Part shown: positions 1 to 9,705 of the stretch, piece by piece
How positions within the stretch are numbered: the first letter of the stretch is position 1
Layout: every line of letters starts with the position of its first letter
Assembly: GCA_016282705.1 (NCBI GenBank)
Contig: JAEELO010000083.1
Coordinates: 21,877 to 85,876 of the forward strand
Reading direction: 5' to 3'
Length of the DNA stretch: 64,000 nucleotides
Origin: Candidatus Gastranaerophilales bacterium
GTDB lineage: Bacteria > Cyanobacteriota > Vampirovibrionia > Gastranaerophilales > Gastranaerophilaceae
Program-made: the position numbers and the translations under genes
The notes under the pieces: generated by a model
What the model saw: only the letters and a program-made list of their open reading frames with translations
The model's database searches: none
What the model was told of the DNA's origin: nothing

Positions 1-1
1 T

Positions 2-916
2 GCGTATTGTTTTTGGAACAATATTTGCTTTCTTAAATTCTTCTGTTGCTGCAATGTTACCTTTTATGCCTAGAATAGCAGCTATTATTCTTTCATTAAC
101 ATTTTTCATTGCTGGATTTAACTTAAATTCTCTGATTAATTCCTTTTGTGATTTACCGAAATATGGTTTAATTTTGTTGATAATATAATTTTCAAATCCT
201 TGTTTTTCAAGTTGTGCTTTATTATCAATAAGAGTTTCTTCTTGTTCTTGGTTTAAAACATAATTGTTCAAAATATATGTCATGTAAGATTGCTTAAGAG
301 AATATGCTCTTTGATTAGCTTTAACTGAATTATAAGGTTGTGGTCTTAAATCTTTTTCTCCGCCAGCTCCTTTGCGGCAAGCTCCAAGATATAAGGTATC
401 TCCCTCTGATAATTCATGAGCTCTCCCTTCTCTTATTTTATGAACAATCTTTTCCCAATCCTGTTTAATAACAATTAAGTCTTTTTCAGGATATTCATAT
501 AAAAGAGTTTCTAATATTTTAAAGTCTGAAATAGATACATCTTTGAAATATTCATAATACATTAGCAAAAGAGTTTTGTTCTTATGCCAAAAGCTACTAT
601 CTTCAAAAGATTTATTAACTTCAGTCATGTAGTCAATGATATTTAATACTAGTCTTTCTTTTGCCACATATTTATTTGATTTGTTTTTTATGCACGGGGT
701 AACTTTTAATTCAACACCTAACTCAATAAAATCAGCTTCAGCACGGCTATTTACTTTTCTTTCAAACCAACATTCCTCAAACATTTGTCCGACATTACCC
801 TTATTTTTAGCCGTACAGAGTCTTCCTGTTGTATCGATTTGACCAAAAGGAATGTTAATTGCTTCTTTTGACCTTCTTAATAATTCCTCTTTTGAATTGT
901 AACGTTTTTCTTGCAT
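2..916 (-). CDS. Sau3AI-family (MutH-like) type II restriction endonuclease, truncated at the left window edge
   Basis: Own translation of the minus strand from ATG at 916 gives an open frame of 305 codons to the edge: MQEKRYNSKEELLRRSKEAINIPFGQIDTTGRLCTAKNKGNVGQMFEECWFERKVNSRAEADFIELGVELKVTP...KERLVLNIIDY...IKQDWEKIVHKIREGRAHELSEGDTLYLGACRKGA...RPQPYNSVKANQRAYSLKQSYMTYIL. This resembles my recollection of Sau3AI (GVELKxTP, KERLVLNII, AHELSEG, KAxQRAxSLKxxYM). Not in the ORF track because it is edge-truncated. Confidence 0.88.
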   Translation of the reverse strand, partial: MQEKRYNSKEELLRRSKEAINIPFGQIDTTGRLCTAKNKGNVGQMFEECWFERKVNSRAEADFIELGVELKVTPCIKNKSNKYVAKERLVLNIIDYMTEVNKSFEDSSFWHKNKTLLLMYYEYFKDVSISDFKILETLLYEYPEKDLIVIKQDWEKIVHKIREGRAHELSEGDTLYLGACRKGAGGEKDLRPQPYNSVKANQRAYSLKQSYMTYILNNYVLNQEQEETLIDNKAQLEKQGFENYIINKIKPYFGKSQKELIREFKLNPAMKNVNERIIAAILGIKGNIAATEEFKKANIVPKTIR

Positions 917-969
917 TCATACTACCTGCTTGATTTTATGATAACATAATAATGGGGTAGAACAAGAAT

Positions 970-2244
970 ATGTTAAGCAATGATGAAAAGATAAAAGTAG
1001 TTGAATTATTTGCTGGCGTTGGGGGTTTTAGACTCGGTTTTGAACGTTGCTCTGATGCATTTGAAACAATTTGGGCGAATCAATGGGAACCGGGGAGAAT
1101 ATCTCAATACGCATATGATTGTTATGTTGCACACTTTAAAGAAAACCATAATTGTGTAAATGAGGATATAGCAAAAGTAAAAAATCAAATACCTGACCAC
1201 GACTTGCTTGTGGGAGGTTTCCCATGCCAAGATTATTCCGTTGCAAGAACGGGGGCTAAAGGAATTCAAGGCAAAAAGGGTGCTTTATGGTGGGATATAA
1301 GAGATATTGTTGAATCGAAAAGACCTAAGTATATTTTACTTGAAAATGTAGATCGCTTATTAAAATCTCCAGCTAAACAAAGAGGCAGAGATTTCGGAAT
1401 TATTTTAAGATGTTTATCTGATTTGGGTTATGCTATTGAATGGCGAGTTATAAATGCTGCCGAGTATGGTTGTGCTCAAAGACGTCGTAGAACATTTATT
1501 TTTGCCGTTCATAATACAACAGATTTTTATGAACACTTATTTAATGAAGAAAAGCTCAATCTTCTTACCAAAAACGGTTTTTTTGCAGACGAATTCCCTG
1601 TTGAAACCAATAATTTAACTATAAATAATGTTGATATTTACAGAATTTCGAAGGATAAATATAAAACTCTTGAATCTTTTTCTGAAAAATTTGCTGCGAA
1701 ATTTTTTAATACAGGTGTTTGTATAGACGGTAAAGCATATACTATTGAAACTACTCCTATTTTGCAAACACCACAAACACTAAACGATATATGCGAAGAA
1801 GGTTTGGTAGATAAAAGATTTTTCTTAAATGGCAATTTAGACAAGTGGAAATATTTAAAAGGCTCTAAAAGAGAAGAACGAAAAAGACCTAATGGTGAAA
1901 TCTATTATTATACCGAAGGATCAATGGCATTCCCTGATAAAATGGATATGCCAAGTAGAACAATGCTTACAAGTGAGTCTTCTTTAAATAGAAGTACACA
2001 TGTTGTTATTGACAAACAAACTGGGTATTATAGACTTCTAACACCTCTTGAATGTGAGAGATTAAATGGATTTGATGATAATTGGACTAACACGGGAATG
2101 CCGGAAAAATTTAGATATTTTGTAATGGGCAATGCTCTTGTAGTTCCGTTAATTGAAAGAATGGGTTCTAGAATTTTAACCATAACGACTCCACAAAAGG
2201 TATATAGTATCAAAAGGCAAAAACAAGTAGCTTTGTGTTCTTAA
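970..2244 (+). CDS. C5-cytosine-specific DNA methyltransferase
   Basis: m5C MTase motifs: I VVELFAGVGGFRLGFE, IV GGFPCQDYSVA, VI LLENVDRLL, VIII QRRRR, X GNALVVPL. Confidence 0.96.
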   Translation: MLSNDEKIKVVELFAGVGGFRLGFERCSDAFETIWANQWEPGRISQYAYDCYVAHFKENHNCVNEDIAKVKNQIPDHDLLVGGFPCQDYSVARTGAKGIQGKKGALWWDIRDIVESKRPKYILLENVDRLLKSPAKQRGRDFGIILRCLSDLGYAIEWRVINAAEYGCAQRRRRTFIFAVHNTTDFYEHLFNEEKLNLLTKNGFFADEFPVETNNLTINNVDIYRISKDKYKTLESFSEKFAAKFFNTGVCIDGKAYTIETTPILQTPQTLNDICEEGLVDKRFFLNGNLDKWKYLKGSKREERKRPNGEIYYYTEGSMAFPDKMDMPSRTMLTSESSLNRSTHVVIDKQTGYYRLLTPLECERLNGFDDNWTNTGMPEKFRYFVMGNALVVPLIERMGSRILTITTPQKVYSIKRQKQVALCS

Positions 2245-3407
2245 ATTTTATTAAGAATAATTTCACCAGTTTTTTCGTTGTAATCATATTCTATAAGTTT
2301 AAGATTATTCCATTTCCTTGTTTCTGCAATATGTGAACCAATTGAATAAAACCTTTGAGCTTCTTCATCCCTATATTTTTTTACATTTTTGGATATTTTA
2401 TTTGCAATCAAATATGCTTCAATCATGCTATAATCACCACAAGCATATTCTTTATTAACATAATCAATATATTTTAAAATTTGATTAATATGTAGTTTTT
2501 GTGCCCTGTCTTTCTTTAATTCAATGATTAAATATTTATTTCTAATTTTATATTTATTACTAATATATGAATATCCAAAAATATCTATTCTATCCATATA
2601 ACTAATAGGCTTAAATGGAGATGCAATAACTTGGTGCGAAATATAATCCCAACTATGATTACCTAGAACTCTAATCGTATTCTTATTTTTCGATACAAGT
2701 TGTTTAACAAGTTGTAACTCAAGCCCTGATTCCAACATAGTACTCTGCTGAATTATTTTGAAAGGGCTAAAAATATACTTATCTATGGTATTTTTTAATA
2801 ATTTCTGTTTTATACTATTATGTACTCGTTCATAATTTGAATTAATAATATTTTCTTTATTTTTTAGGTTATTTTCATTTTTTCTTAGAAAAATATCGAA
2901 TAATGCATTCTCTTCTAAATCATCGATTTTTATAAATGATACATCTTGGAAAGCTCTGAGCATTTTAAATGCTTGTGGATTTGAATTTAAGACATCGTCC
3001 ATATCGATACAATTTTCTTCATTAAAAAAGAATGGAGAAGGTTTGAAGAAACAGACCACACGAATTTTTTCATAAGATGAAGCTGTATTTAATAACATAT
3101 CATTTTTGATTTCATTATAATTCATATGACCAGGCTGGTTTGCTTTTGGGAAATTAAAATATTTGCAATCCTTGACTATATTAATTAATTCTCCTCGTCC
3201 ATATATTTTTCTATTATGAAAAAAATATATATAATCTCCAGCTTTCATAGAGGCATAATCAGTCAATGTTCCAAAATGACTGCGAGTCCATTTTACAGGA
3301 GTCTTCTCCATATTAAAATTTAAAAAGGTTCCATATGTCCCACTTTTGATACATTCTCTTAAAATATTGACTTTATCCTGTGCTATTGCAATGACATACC
3401 CAGCCAT
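2241..3407 (-). CDS. Putative PD-(D/E)XK nuclease with possible EVE/PUA-like N-terminal domain
   Basis: C-terminal MDRIDIFGY...KYLIIELKKDRAQKLHINQILKYIDYV fits a PD-(D/E)XK (NucS/RecB-like) core. N-terminal GDYIYFFHNRKIYGRGEL...VVCFFKPSPFFF suggests a small beta-barrel reader. Convergent 4-nt overlap with the methyltransferase. Confidence 0.6.
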   Translation of the reverse strand: MAGYVIAIAQDKVNILRECIKSGTYGTFLNFNMEKTPVKWTRSHFGTLTDYASMKAGDYIYFFHNRKIYGRGELINIVKDCKYFNFPKANQPGHMNYNEIKNDMLLNTASSYEKIRVVCFFKPSPFFFNEENCIDMDDVLNSNPQAFKMLRAFQDVSFIKIDDLEENALFDIFLRKNENNLKNKENIINSNYERVHNSIKQKLLKNTIDKYIFSPFKIIQQSTMLESGLELQLVKQLVSKNKNTIRVLGNHSWDYISHQVIASPFKPISYMDRIDIFGYSYISNKYKIRNKYLIIELKKDRAQKLHINQILKYIDYVNKEYACGDYSMIEAYLIANKISKNVKKYRDEEAQRFYSIGSHIAETRKWNNLKLIEYDYNEKTGEIILNKI

Positions 3408-3897
3408 ATATTTCTCCTTGTTGTCTATATAGCTATAAATATTAGAAAATTATATATAAGTCAAGTTAGATAAATTTTTTAATTCTATTATTTAAGAATT
3501 ACGAACTACCAGCTTATTATCTAATTTTACCGAGTTCTATTTTAATAAAAGTTAGCGAAATTTATGAAAAATTTTTTAAAATTTTCAAACTACCATCCAT
3601 TCAGAAAAAGTTAATACTGCCCGAAATTCTTGAACCGTCTGCAAAACGATTCATTGGGCTAAAGCCCTTATGTAGAGCCAAATTACAAAAATTTCCAAAA
3701 CTGTCTGCAAAATTGGTAATTTCGGTAGTTCCGGAATTCGGATTCTCATAAATTTTTCCAAGTTAGAATGCCTGATATTACTGCGTTTTAACGATAATTC
3801 CAGAACTGTCTGCAATTCCGAAACTACCAAAAAAAGTATATTCTTTACTTTAACATCAATATAAAAAGGACTTATCAAACGACAAATCCTTTTTATT

Positions 3898-3969
3898 AGC
3901 GGGCGACGAGACTCGAACTCGCGACGTCAACCTTGGGAAGGTTGCATTCTACCACTGAATTACACCCGC
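3898..3969 (-). tRNA. tRNA-Gly(CCC)
   Basis: Reverse strand GCGGGTGTAATTCAGTGGTAGAATGCAACCTTCCCAAGGTTGACGTCGCGAGTTCGAGTCTCGTCGCCCGCT folds as a cloverleaf: acceptor GCGGGTG/CGCCCGC, anticodon arm CAACC-TTCCCAA-GGTTG, T-loop GTTCGAGTC. No encoded CCA. Confidence 0.95.
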
Positions 3970-4068
3970 ATTTCTACTTAATTATACCCCCAATTTTTTA
4001 AACTAACAATTGTAAATTTATTTTCCATAAATTCCGCACACTTTCTAATACTGTATTAAAATACAATT

Positions 4069-5841
4069 ATGGGGAGAATTAAACAACTATCTGTTAATCT
4101 TATTAATCAAATCGCTGCGGGCGAGGTTATTGAACGTCCTTACAGTGTCGTTAAAGAGCTTGTTGAAAACTCTATTGATGCAGGTGCTACAAAAATAGAA
4201 ATCTCTGTTTCTAATGTCTGCAGAGATATTCGTGTAGCCGATAACGGCTCAGGCATCCACCCCGACGACATTCAGCTTGCTTTCACTAAGCACGCAACAA
4301 GTAAATTAACCGATGAAAAAAGCTTATTCAACATTCAAACTCTCGGGTTTCGAGGTGAAGCACTTGCCAGTATAATCTCCATTGCAAAAGTTTCCTGCAC
4401 CACAAGAACCAAAGATTTTGATTTCGGAACAAAAGTTGAATCCCAAAATTCCGTTGTTAAATCTTCTAAAACAGGCTGTGCGCAAGGCACTATTATGGAA
4501 GTTACAGACCTCTTTTTTAATCAGCCGGCAAGGCTTAAATTTCTTAAAAGCGAAAAAACAGAGTTCTCATATATCCAAGAATTAATACAATCTCTGGCCA
4601 TTTCTCACCCTGATATAGCTTTAATACTCAAAAATAACGGTATAACAATCATTTCCACTACCGCTAATGCAGATTTATTAACCAGAATTACTGAAATATA
4701 CCCGTCTGACATCATAAACGAACTCAGACCGCTTGATAAAACAGATAAGCTCTCTGACCTTAAAATTACGGGTTTTGCATCTGTTCCAAGCTACACGCGC
4801 TCAAGTAAAAAATCAATTTACATGTTTGTTAACGGCAGAATGGTTAAATGCCCCATAATCTTAAAAGCTATTGATGTGGCATACAAAAATATGATGCCCT
4901 CCGGCAGATATCCGTTTGTAGTTTTAAATCTGCAAATTAACCCCGAAGATGTAGATGTTAACGTTCACCCCACAAAACGCGAAGTAAGATACAAAAACCC
5001 TAATCAAATATTTAATTTTGTGCAAAGTGCAATAGATTACGCTCTTAATGCCGTAAAAAACGATTTTCAACAAAATCAGCAGGAAGAAAAACCCTTGCCT
5101 TTTGCAAAGTCATATGATTTCGTTTCTACGGAAGATACGAATGAAAATCCTGTTTTCCCTTTAAAAATAAGACCGCAAAATGAGTCAAAACAGGAATTTG
5201 TTACCCCTAAAGAGCCTGTATACACTACAACTCAAACAAGAATGGAAATTAATTTTGATAATCCCATAGAAGAAAACAAAGTTAACGTAATAGGTCAGTT
5301 TAAAAACACATACATTCTTGTAGAAAACGATGATAACCTTGAAATTATCGACCAGCATATTGCAGAAGAACGTTTTATTTATGAAAAATTGAAAAAGCAA
5401 AAAGAAATTGCATCACAATTGCTAATAGTATCTGATGTCATTGATATTGAGCCTGCAGATACAGAACTTTTAATGAATGCAAAAGCTAATTTGAATAAAT
5501 TCGGATATCAAATAGAAAAAATATCAGATACTCAGGTTATCTTCAAAAAAATACCGCAAGTATTATCAAGGGCAAATTTAAAAGATGTATTATCGGAATT
5601 GCTTGAAAATCTGAGAAACTCTCCCGATAATGATTTAGACACTATAGAAGAAAAAATACTAATAACAACCTCTTGCAAAGCATCAATTAAAGCCGGAGAT
5701 AAGTTAACCCTTTGGCAGATGGAAGAAATTGTGAAAAATTTAAGAACAACGAAAAATCCTTATACATGTCCGCACGGAAGACCTATTTCGCACTTTATTC
5801 CATACAAAGAAGTAGCTGCGTTTTTTGCAAGAAATATATAA
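4069..5841 (+). CDS. mutL: DNA mismatch repair protein MutL
   Basis: N-terminal GHKL ATPase: INQIAAGEVIERPYSVVKELVENSIDAGA...GFRGEALASI; C-terminal TCPHGRPI. Confidence 0.97.
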   Translation: MGRIKQLSVNLINQIAAGEVIERPYSVVKELVENSIDAGATKIEISVSNVCRDIRVADNGSGIHPDDIQLAFTKHATSKLTDEKSLFNIQTLGFRGEALASIISIAKVSCTTRTKDFDFGTKVESQNSVVKSSKTGCAQGTIMEVTDLFFNQPARLKFLKSEKTEFSYIQELIQSLAISHPDIALILKNNGITIISTTANADLLTRITEIYPSDIINELRPLDKTDKLSDLKITGFASVPSYTRSSKKSIYMFVNGRMVKCPIILKAIDVAYKNMMPSGRYPFVVLNLQINPEDVDVNVHPTKREVRYKNPNQIFNFVQSAIDYALNAVKNDFQQNQQEEKPLPFAKSYDFVSTEDTNENPVFPLKIRPQNESKQEFVTPKEPVYTTTQTRMEINFDNPIEENKVNVIGQFKNTYILVENDDNLEIIDQHIAEERFIYEKLKKQKEIASQLLIVSDVIDIEPADTELLMNAKANLNKFGYQIEKISDTQVIFKKIPQVLSRANLKDVLSELLENLRNSPDNDLDTIEEKILITTSCKASIKAGDKLTLWQMEEIVKNLRTTKNPYTCPHGRPISHFIPYKEVAAFFARNI

Positions 5842-5848
5842 TAAAAAA

Positions 5849-5874
5849 AGCCCGAAGTTTTTTCTTCGGGTTCT
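5849..5874. terminator. Bidirectional intrinsic terminator between convergent mutL and clpB
   Basis: AAAGCCCGAAGTTTTTTCTTCGGGTTCTT hairpin (CCCGAAG/CTTCGGG). Confidence 0.75.
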
Positions 5875-5900
5875 TAGTAATGTGTGTACGTTTAATCAGA

Positions 5901-8507
5901 TTATATACTTTCAAATGTTAATTCGTCGTTATTAACATCTATTTTTACTTTAGAATGTGGCATGATTTCCTGCTTCAATATTTTCTTAGACAATGGATTT
6001 TCTATTAATTGTCTTATTGTTCTCTTAAGAGGACGTGCGCCATATACAGGGTTATAGCCTTTTTGAGCCAAAAATTCTTTTGCATCATCTGTAATATCAA
6101 GCGTAATATCCTGTTCAGACAATAATTGATGTAAATGTGCAGCTTGAATATCAACGATTTTAGCTAATTGCTGCATTGTTAATGCTTTAAAGAATACAAT
6201 TTCGTCTATTCTGTTTAAGAATTCAGGTTTGAATCTTTGCTGCATTAATGCCATTACTTCTTCTTTTGTCTGCTCTGATTGCTTTTCGGATACCATTGAT
6301 TCTAAAGTATTATTTAGAATAATTTCACTACCTATATTACTTGTTAATATAATTAAAGTATTTTTAAAGTCAACAGTTCTTCCTTTAGAATCCGTTAATC
6401 TGCCGTCATCAAAGATTTGCAGCATTATATTAAATACATCCGGATGAGCTTTTTCAATTTCATCAAACAAAATAACGGAATACGGTTTTCTTCTTACATG
6501 TTCTGTTAATTGACCGCCTTCATCATAACCGACATATCCCGGAGGAGCACCGATTAATCTTGCAACTGTATGTTTTTCCATATATTCAGACATATCAATT
6601 CTTATAAGAGCATCTTCATCATTGAACATAAACTCTGCTAATGCTTTTGCAAGTTCGGTTTTACCTACACCCGTAGGTCCTAAGAATATGAACGTACCTA
6701 TTGGTCTGTTCGGATCTTTTAATCCGGAACGAGCACGTCTTATTGCATCCGATACTACTTCAACAGCTTCATCTTGTCCAACAACACGCTTATGTAAAAA
6801 GTCTTCCATATTAACAAGCTTTTCTTTTTCGCTTTCCATAAGCTTATTAACGGCTATTCCTGTCCATTTACTTACTATTTCCGCAATATCATCTTCGTCA
6901 ATTTCTTCTTTTAATAAAGTATTTTTATGCTCGCTTGAATTCTCTCCTACTTCTTTGAGCTGTTTTTCAAGAGCCATTAATTTACCGTATTTTAATTCTG
7001 CAGCTTTTTGTAAATCCATATCACGTTCTGCGGCTTCAATTTCTATTTTTACTTTTTCTATTTCTTCTTTTATTGAAGCTTCACCTTGAATGCTCTTTTT
7101 TTCAAGTTCCCACTGCGTTTTTAAGTTATTTATTTTTTCATTGATATCTTTCAAAATATTTTCTATATTCTGAATTTTTTCTGTATTTTCAGTACTTTCT
7201 TCCTGTTTTAATGCTTCACGCTCAATTTCTAACTGCATTTTTTGACGTACTAACATATCGAGTTCTTCCGGCATGGAGTCTATTTCTATTCTTAAAGAAG
7301 ATGCTGCTTCATCAACAAGATCTATTGCTTTATCGGGTAAAAATCTGTCCGTAATATATCTGTCGGATAATTTAGCGGCAGCCACAAGAGCGGAATCTTT
7401 GATTCTTACTCCATGGTGAACTTCATATCTTTGTTTTAGACCTCTTAAAATACTGATGGTATCTTCAATAGAAGGTTCATCAACCATAACAGGTTGAAAT
7501 CTTCTTTCTAATGCTGGGTCTTTTTCAATGTATTTACGATACTCGTTTATAGTTGTTGCACCGATACATCTTAAAGTGCCTCTTGCAAGCATTGGTTTGA
7601 GCAAATTGCCTGCATCGGTTGAACCTTCCGTTGCACCTGCACCGACAACCGTATGTAATTCATCTATAAACATTATTATTTCACCGTTTGAATCTTCTAC
7701 TTCTTTTAAAACAGCTTTTAAACGTTCTTCAAACTCGCCTCTAAATTTTGCACCGGCAATTAAAGCACCTAAATCTAATGAAATTAATTTGGATTCTTTT
7801 AAGTTTTCCGGAACATCTCCTCTGACAATTCTTTGTGCTAAACCTTCTATGATAGCAGTTTTACCAACACCCGGTTCACCTATTAAAACAGGGTTGTTTT
7901 TTGTTTTTCTGTTTAATACCTGAATAACACGTCTTATTTCATCATCTCTGCCTATAACAGGGTCAAGTTTGCCCTTGCGAGCCATTGCCGTTAAATCGGT
8001 TGAATACTTTTCAAGAGCTTTATATGAATCTTCTGCATTTTTACTGTCCACTTTTCTGTTACCTCTTACTTTCTTCATTGCGTTTAATATAGAGCTTTTA
8101 TTTATTTTGTTATTGCTCAATATTTGCTGAATTTTTGAATTTTGTAATTCCGTCATAGCCATTAAAATATGCTCTATGCTTATAAAAGAATCTTTCAAGC
8201 TGTCTGCATTTTCCTGTGCCATATCAAACATTGTATTGGTTATTTGAGATAAATATAATTGTTGATTTGGGTTTGAAGATTGCACTTGAGGCAGCTGTGA
8301 TATTTCATTTACTATTTGATGTTTGAAATTATCCGTATTAATTTTTAATTCGCTGCAATAATCTTTTGCAATTCCTTCATTATCCTCAGCTATTGCAAGC
8401 ATAATATGCAGTGGCTCCAACTGTGAATTATGATATCTGTACATAATCTGTTGTGATGCATATATAATTTCTTTTGTATAATCCGTAAGTCTGTTAAAAT
8501 CTATCAT
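5901..8507 (-). CDS. clpB: ATP-dependent chaperone ClpB
   Basis: Two AAA+ modules ([37 protein letters not shown]), Clp N domain and middle coiled coil. Confidence 0.97.
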   Translation of the reverse strand: MIDFNRLTDYTKEIIYASQQIMYRYHNSQLEPLHIMLAIAEDNEGIAKDYCSELKINTDNFKHQIVNEISQLPQVQSSNPNQQLYLSQITNTMFDMAQENADSLKDSFISIEHILMAMTELQNSKIQQILSNNKINKSSILNAMKKVRGNRKVDSKNAEDSYKALEKYSTDLTAMARKGKLDPVIGRDDEIRRVIQVLNRKTKNNPVLIGEPGVGKTAIIEGLAQRIVRGDVPENLKESKLISLDLGALIAGAKFRGEFEERLKAVLKEVEDSNGEIIMFIDELHTVVGAGATEGSTDAGNLLKPMLARGTLRCIGATTINEYRKYIEKDPALERRFQPVMVDEPSIEDTISILRGLKQRYEVHHGVRIKDSALVAAAKLSDRYITDRFLPDKAIDLVDEAASSLRIEIDSMPEELDMLVRQKMQLEIEREALKQEESTENTEKIQNIENILKDINEKINNLKTQWELEKKSIQGEASIKEEIEKVKIEIEAAERDMDLQKAAELKYGKLMALEKQLKEVGENSSEHKNTLLKEEIDEDDIAEIVSKWTGIAVNKLMESEKEKLVNMEDFLHKRVVGQDEAVEVVSDAIRRARSGLKDPNRPIGTFIFLGPTGVGKTELAKALAEFMFNDEDALIRIDMSEYMEKHTVARLIGAPPGYVGYDEGGQLTEHVRRKPYSVILFDEIEKAHPDVFNIMLQIFDDGRLTDSKGRTVDFKNTLIILTSNIGSEIILNNTLESMVSEKQSEQTKEEVMALMQQRFKPEFLNRIDEIVFFKALTMQQLAKIVDIQAAHLHQLLSEQDITLDITDDAKEFLAQKGYNPVYGARPLKRTIRQLIENPLSKKILKQEIMPHSKVKIDVNNDELTFESI

Positions 8508-8697
8508 CTAAGAACACCTCTTTTCTTTTGATTGAAAATTCTTAGAAATTTTCAGTTCCTATTCTTAGTTTAATAGCTTTTTTTAAAAAATCAGAAAAAA
8601 TTTATAATTAATTAAGATTTTGTTTTTTATATTTAATTAGAAATTGGCAGAAAACTTCATTAACCTCTTTGTTATCTGTATTTAAATACTCAAGTTA

Positions 8698-8718
8698 ATT
8701 TCAGGCACTGCCTGAAAT
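8698..8718. repeat. Perfect 10-bp inverted repeat
   Basis: ATTTCAGGCA-C-TGCCTGAAAT followed by CAAGTTTTTT. Confidence 0.7.
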
Positions 8719-8794
8719 CAAGTTTTTTGCAATTTCGAGGCGATTAAACCGAGAAATCCGGCTGACTGAAAACTTGGAAAATATAAAATTGACC

Positions 8795-8830
8795 GGATTG
8801 TTACGTCGATTCTCTCCTCACAATGACGGA
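8795..8830. repeat. Dispersed palindromic-type intergenic repeat (GGATTG..ACGTCG..TCTCCTC.CAATGACGG)
   Basis: GGATTGTTACGTCGATTCTCTCCTCACAATGACGGA matches from memory a repeat common in bacterial genomes (GGATTGCCACGTCGCTTCGCTCCTCGCAATGACGG). Confidence 0.55.
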
Positions 8831-8964
8831 GAATAACTCTCTCCTCTACCCGTCTCCAAAGGGCGGCGAAATCTGTTATTATGTAAAGAAGTCATAAACT
8901 ATAAAAATTATTTTTATAGTTATGATATTATATAGTTATTGGTAAATAGGAAAAAACAGTAACG

Positions 8965-9705
8965 ATGATAAGTTTTCTCGGGCTTTGTGTACAAAATTTA
9001 ATACAAACAATGAAGTACATTTTAAAAGGAAATGTTAAATTGTCGTCTGTATTTTCGCAAGCCGCTATGATAAGCTATGACTCTCTTCCGATAAGTTTAT
9101 GCATAGTTTTTATTGCAGCGGTTGTAATCGCATTGCAGGTATCAAAACAATTTTTGATGTCGGGTGCTGAAAGTTATGTCGGCGGTTTTCTTGCCGTTGC
9201 TTTAATAAGAGAATTAGCTCCCGGATTTGCCGCACTTGCTATAAGCGCAAGAGCAGGTACCGCAATAAGTGCGGAAATAGCAAATATGCAGGTTACTTCT
9301 CAGGTAGACGCAATAAAAACATTAAAAGTTGACCCGATAGGATATTATTTTGCACCGAGAATAATTGCAGGTGCAATAACAGTCCCAATGGTGGTTATTC
9401 TTGCCGAATTATTCGGAATTATAGGTGGTATGATGATTTCATATATTACAATAGAATTGCATCCGAATCGTTATATGACCTCAGTATGGTCTTTTTTGAA
9501 TACAAGAGATATTTATATAAGTATTTTAAAAGGTTTTATATTTGGTATAATAATTCCGTTAATATGCGCAACTCAGGGCTATGAAACATCAGGCGGTGCA
9601 AAAAATGTAGGTATATCTACAACAAAAGCCGCCATTAAATCGACTGTTTTCTTATTAATGGCGGATTTGATAATAACTTTTATATTTTATGTTAATTTCA
9701 CTTAA
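8965..9705 (+). CDS. MlaE-family lipid ABC transporter permease
   Basis: REL.PxxxALxxSARAGTAISAEIANMQVTSQVDAIKTLKVDPIGYYFAPRIIAGAITVP is characteristic of MlaE/TGD1 permeases. Confidence 0.92.
   Translation: MISFLGLCVQNLIQTMKYILKGNVKLSSVFSQAAMISYDSLPISLCIVFIAAVVIALQVSKQFLMSGAESYVGGFLAVALIRELAPGFAALAISARAGTAISAEIANMQVTSQVDAIKTLKVDPIGYYFAPRIIAGAITVPMVVILAELFGIIGGMMISYITIELHPNRYMTSVWSFLNTRDIYISILKGFIFGIIIPLICATQGYETSGGAKNVGISTTKAAIKSTVFLLMADLIITFIFYVNFT

Noticed and set aside
636-842. 68-aa plus-strand ORF
   Set aside because: Lies antisense within the Sau3AI-like gene; low-complexity composition.
3651-3878. 75-aa ORF on the minus strand with repeated LQTVLE
   Set aside because: The peptide repeat merely mirrors the nucleotide repeats (CTGTCTGCAA). 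No RBS-supported or family-like sequence, so I treat it as noncoding repeat.
1-5841. MutH-like protein near mutL as a MutHL mismatch repair module
   Set aside because: The MutH-like protein looks like full Sau3AI restriction endonuclease and is paired head-to-head with an m5C methyltransferase. mutL lies beyond a tRNA and a repeat gap, so the proximity is likely coincidental.
6622-7923. Plus-strand ORFs of 155 aa and 131 aa opposite clpB
   Set aside because: Antisense shadow ORFs of a conserved gene with Ser/Pro-rich artefactual composition.
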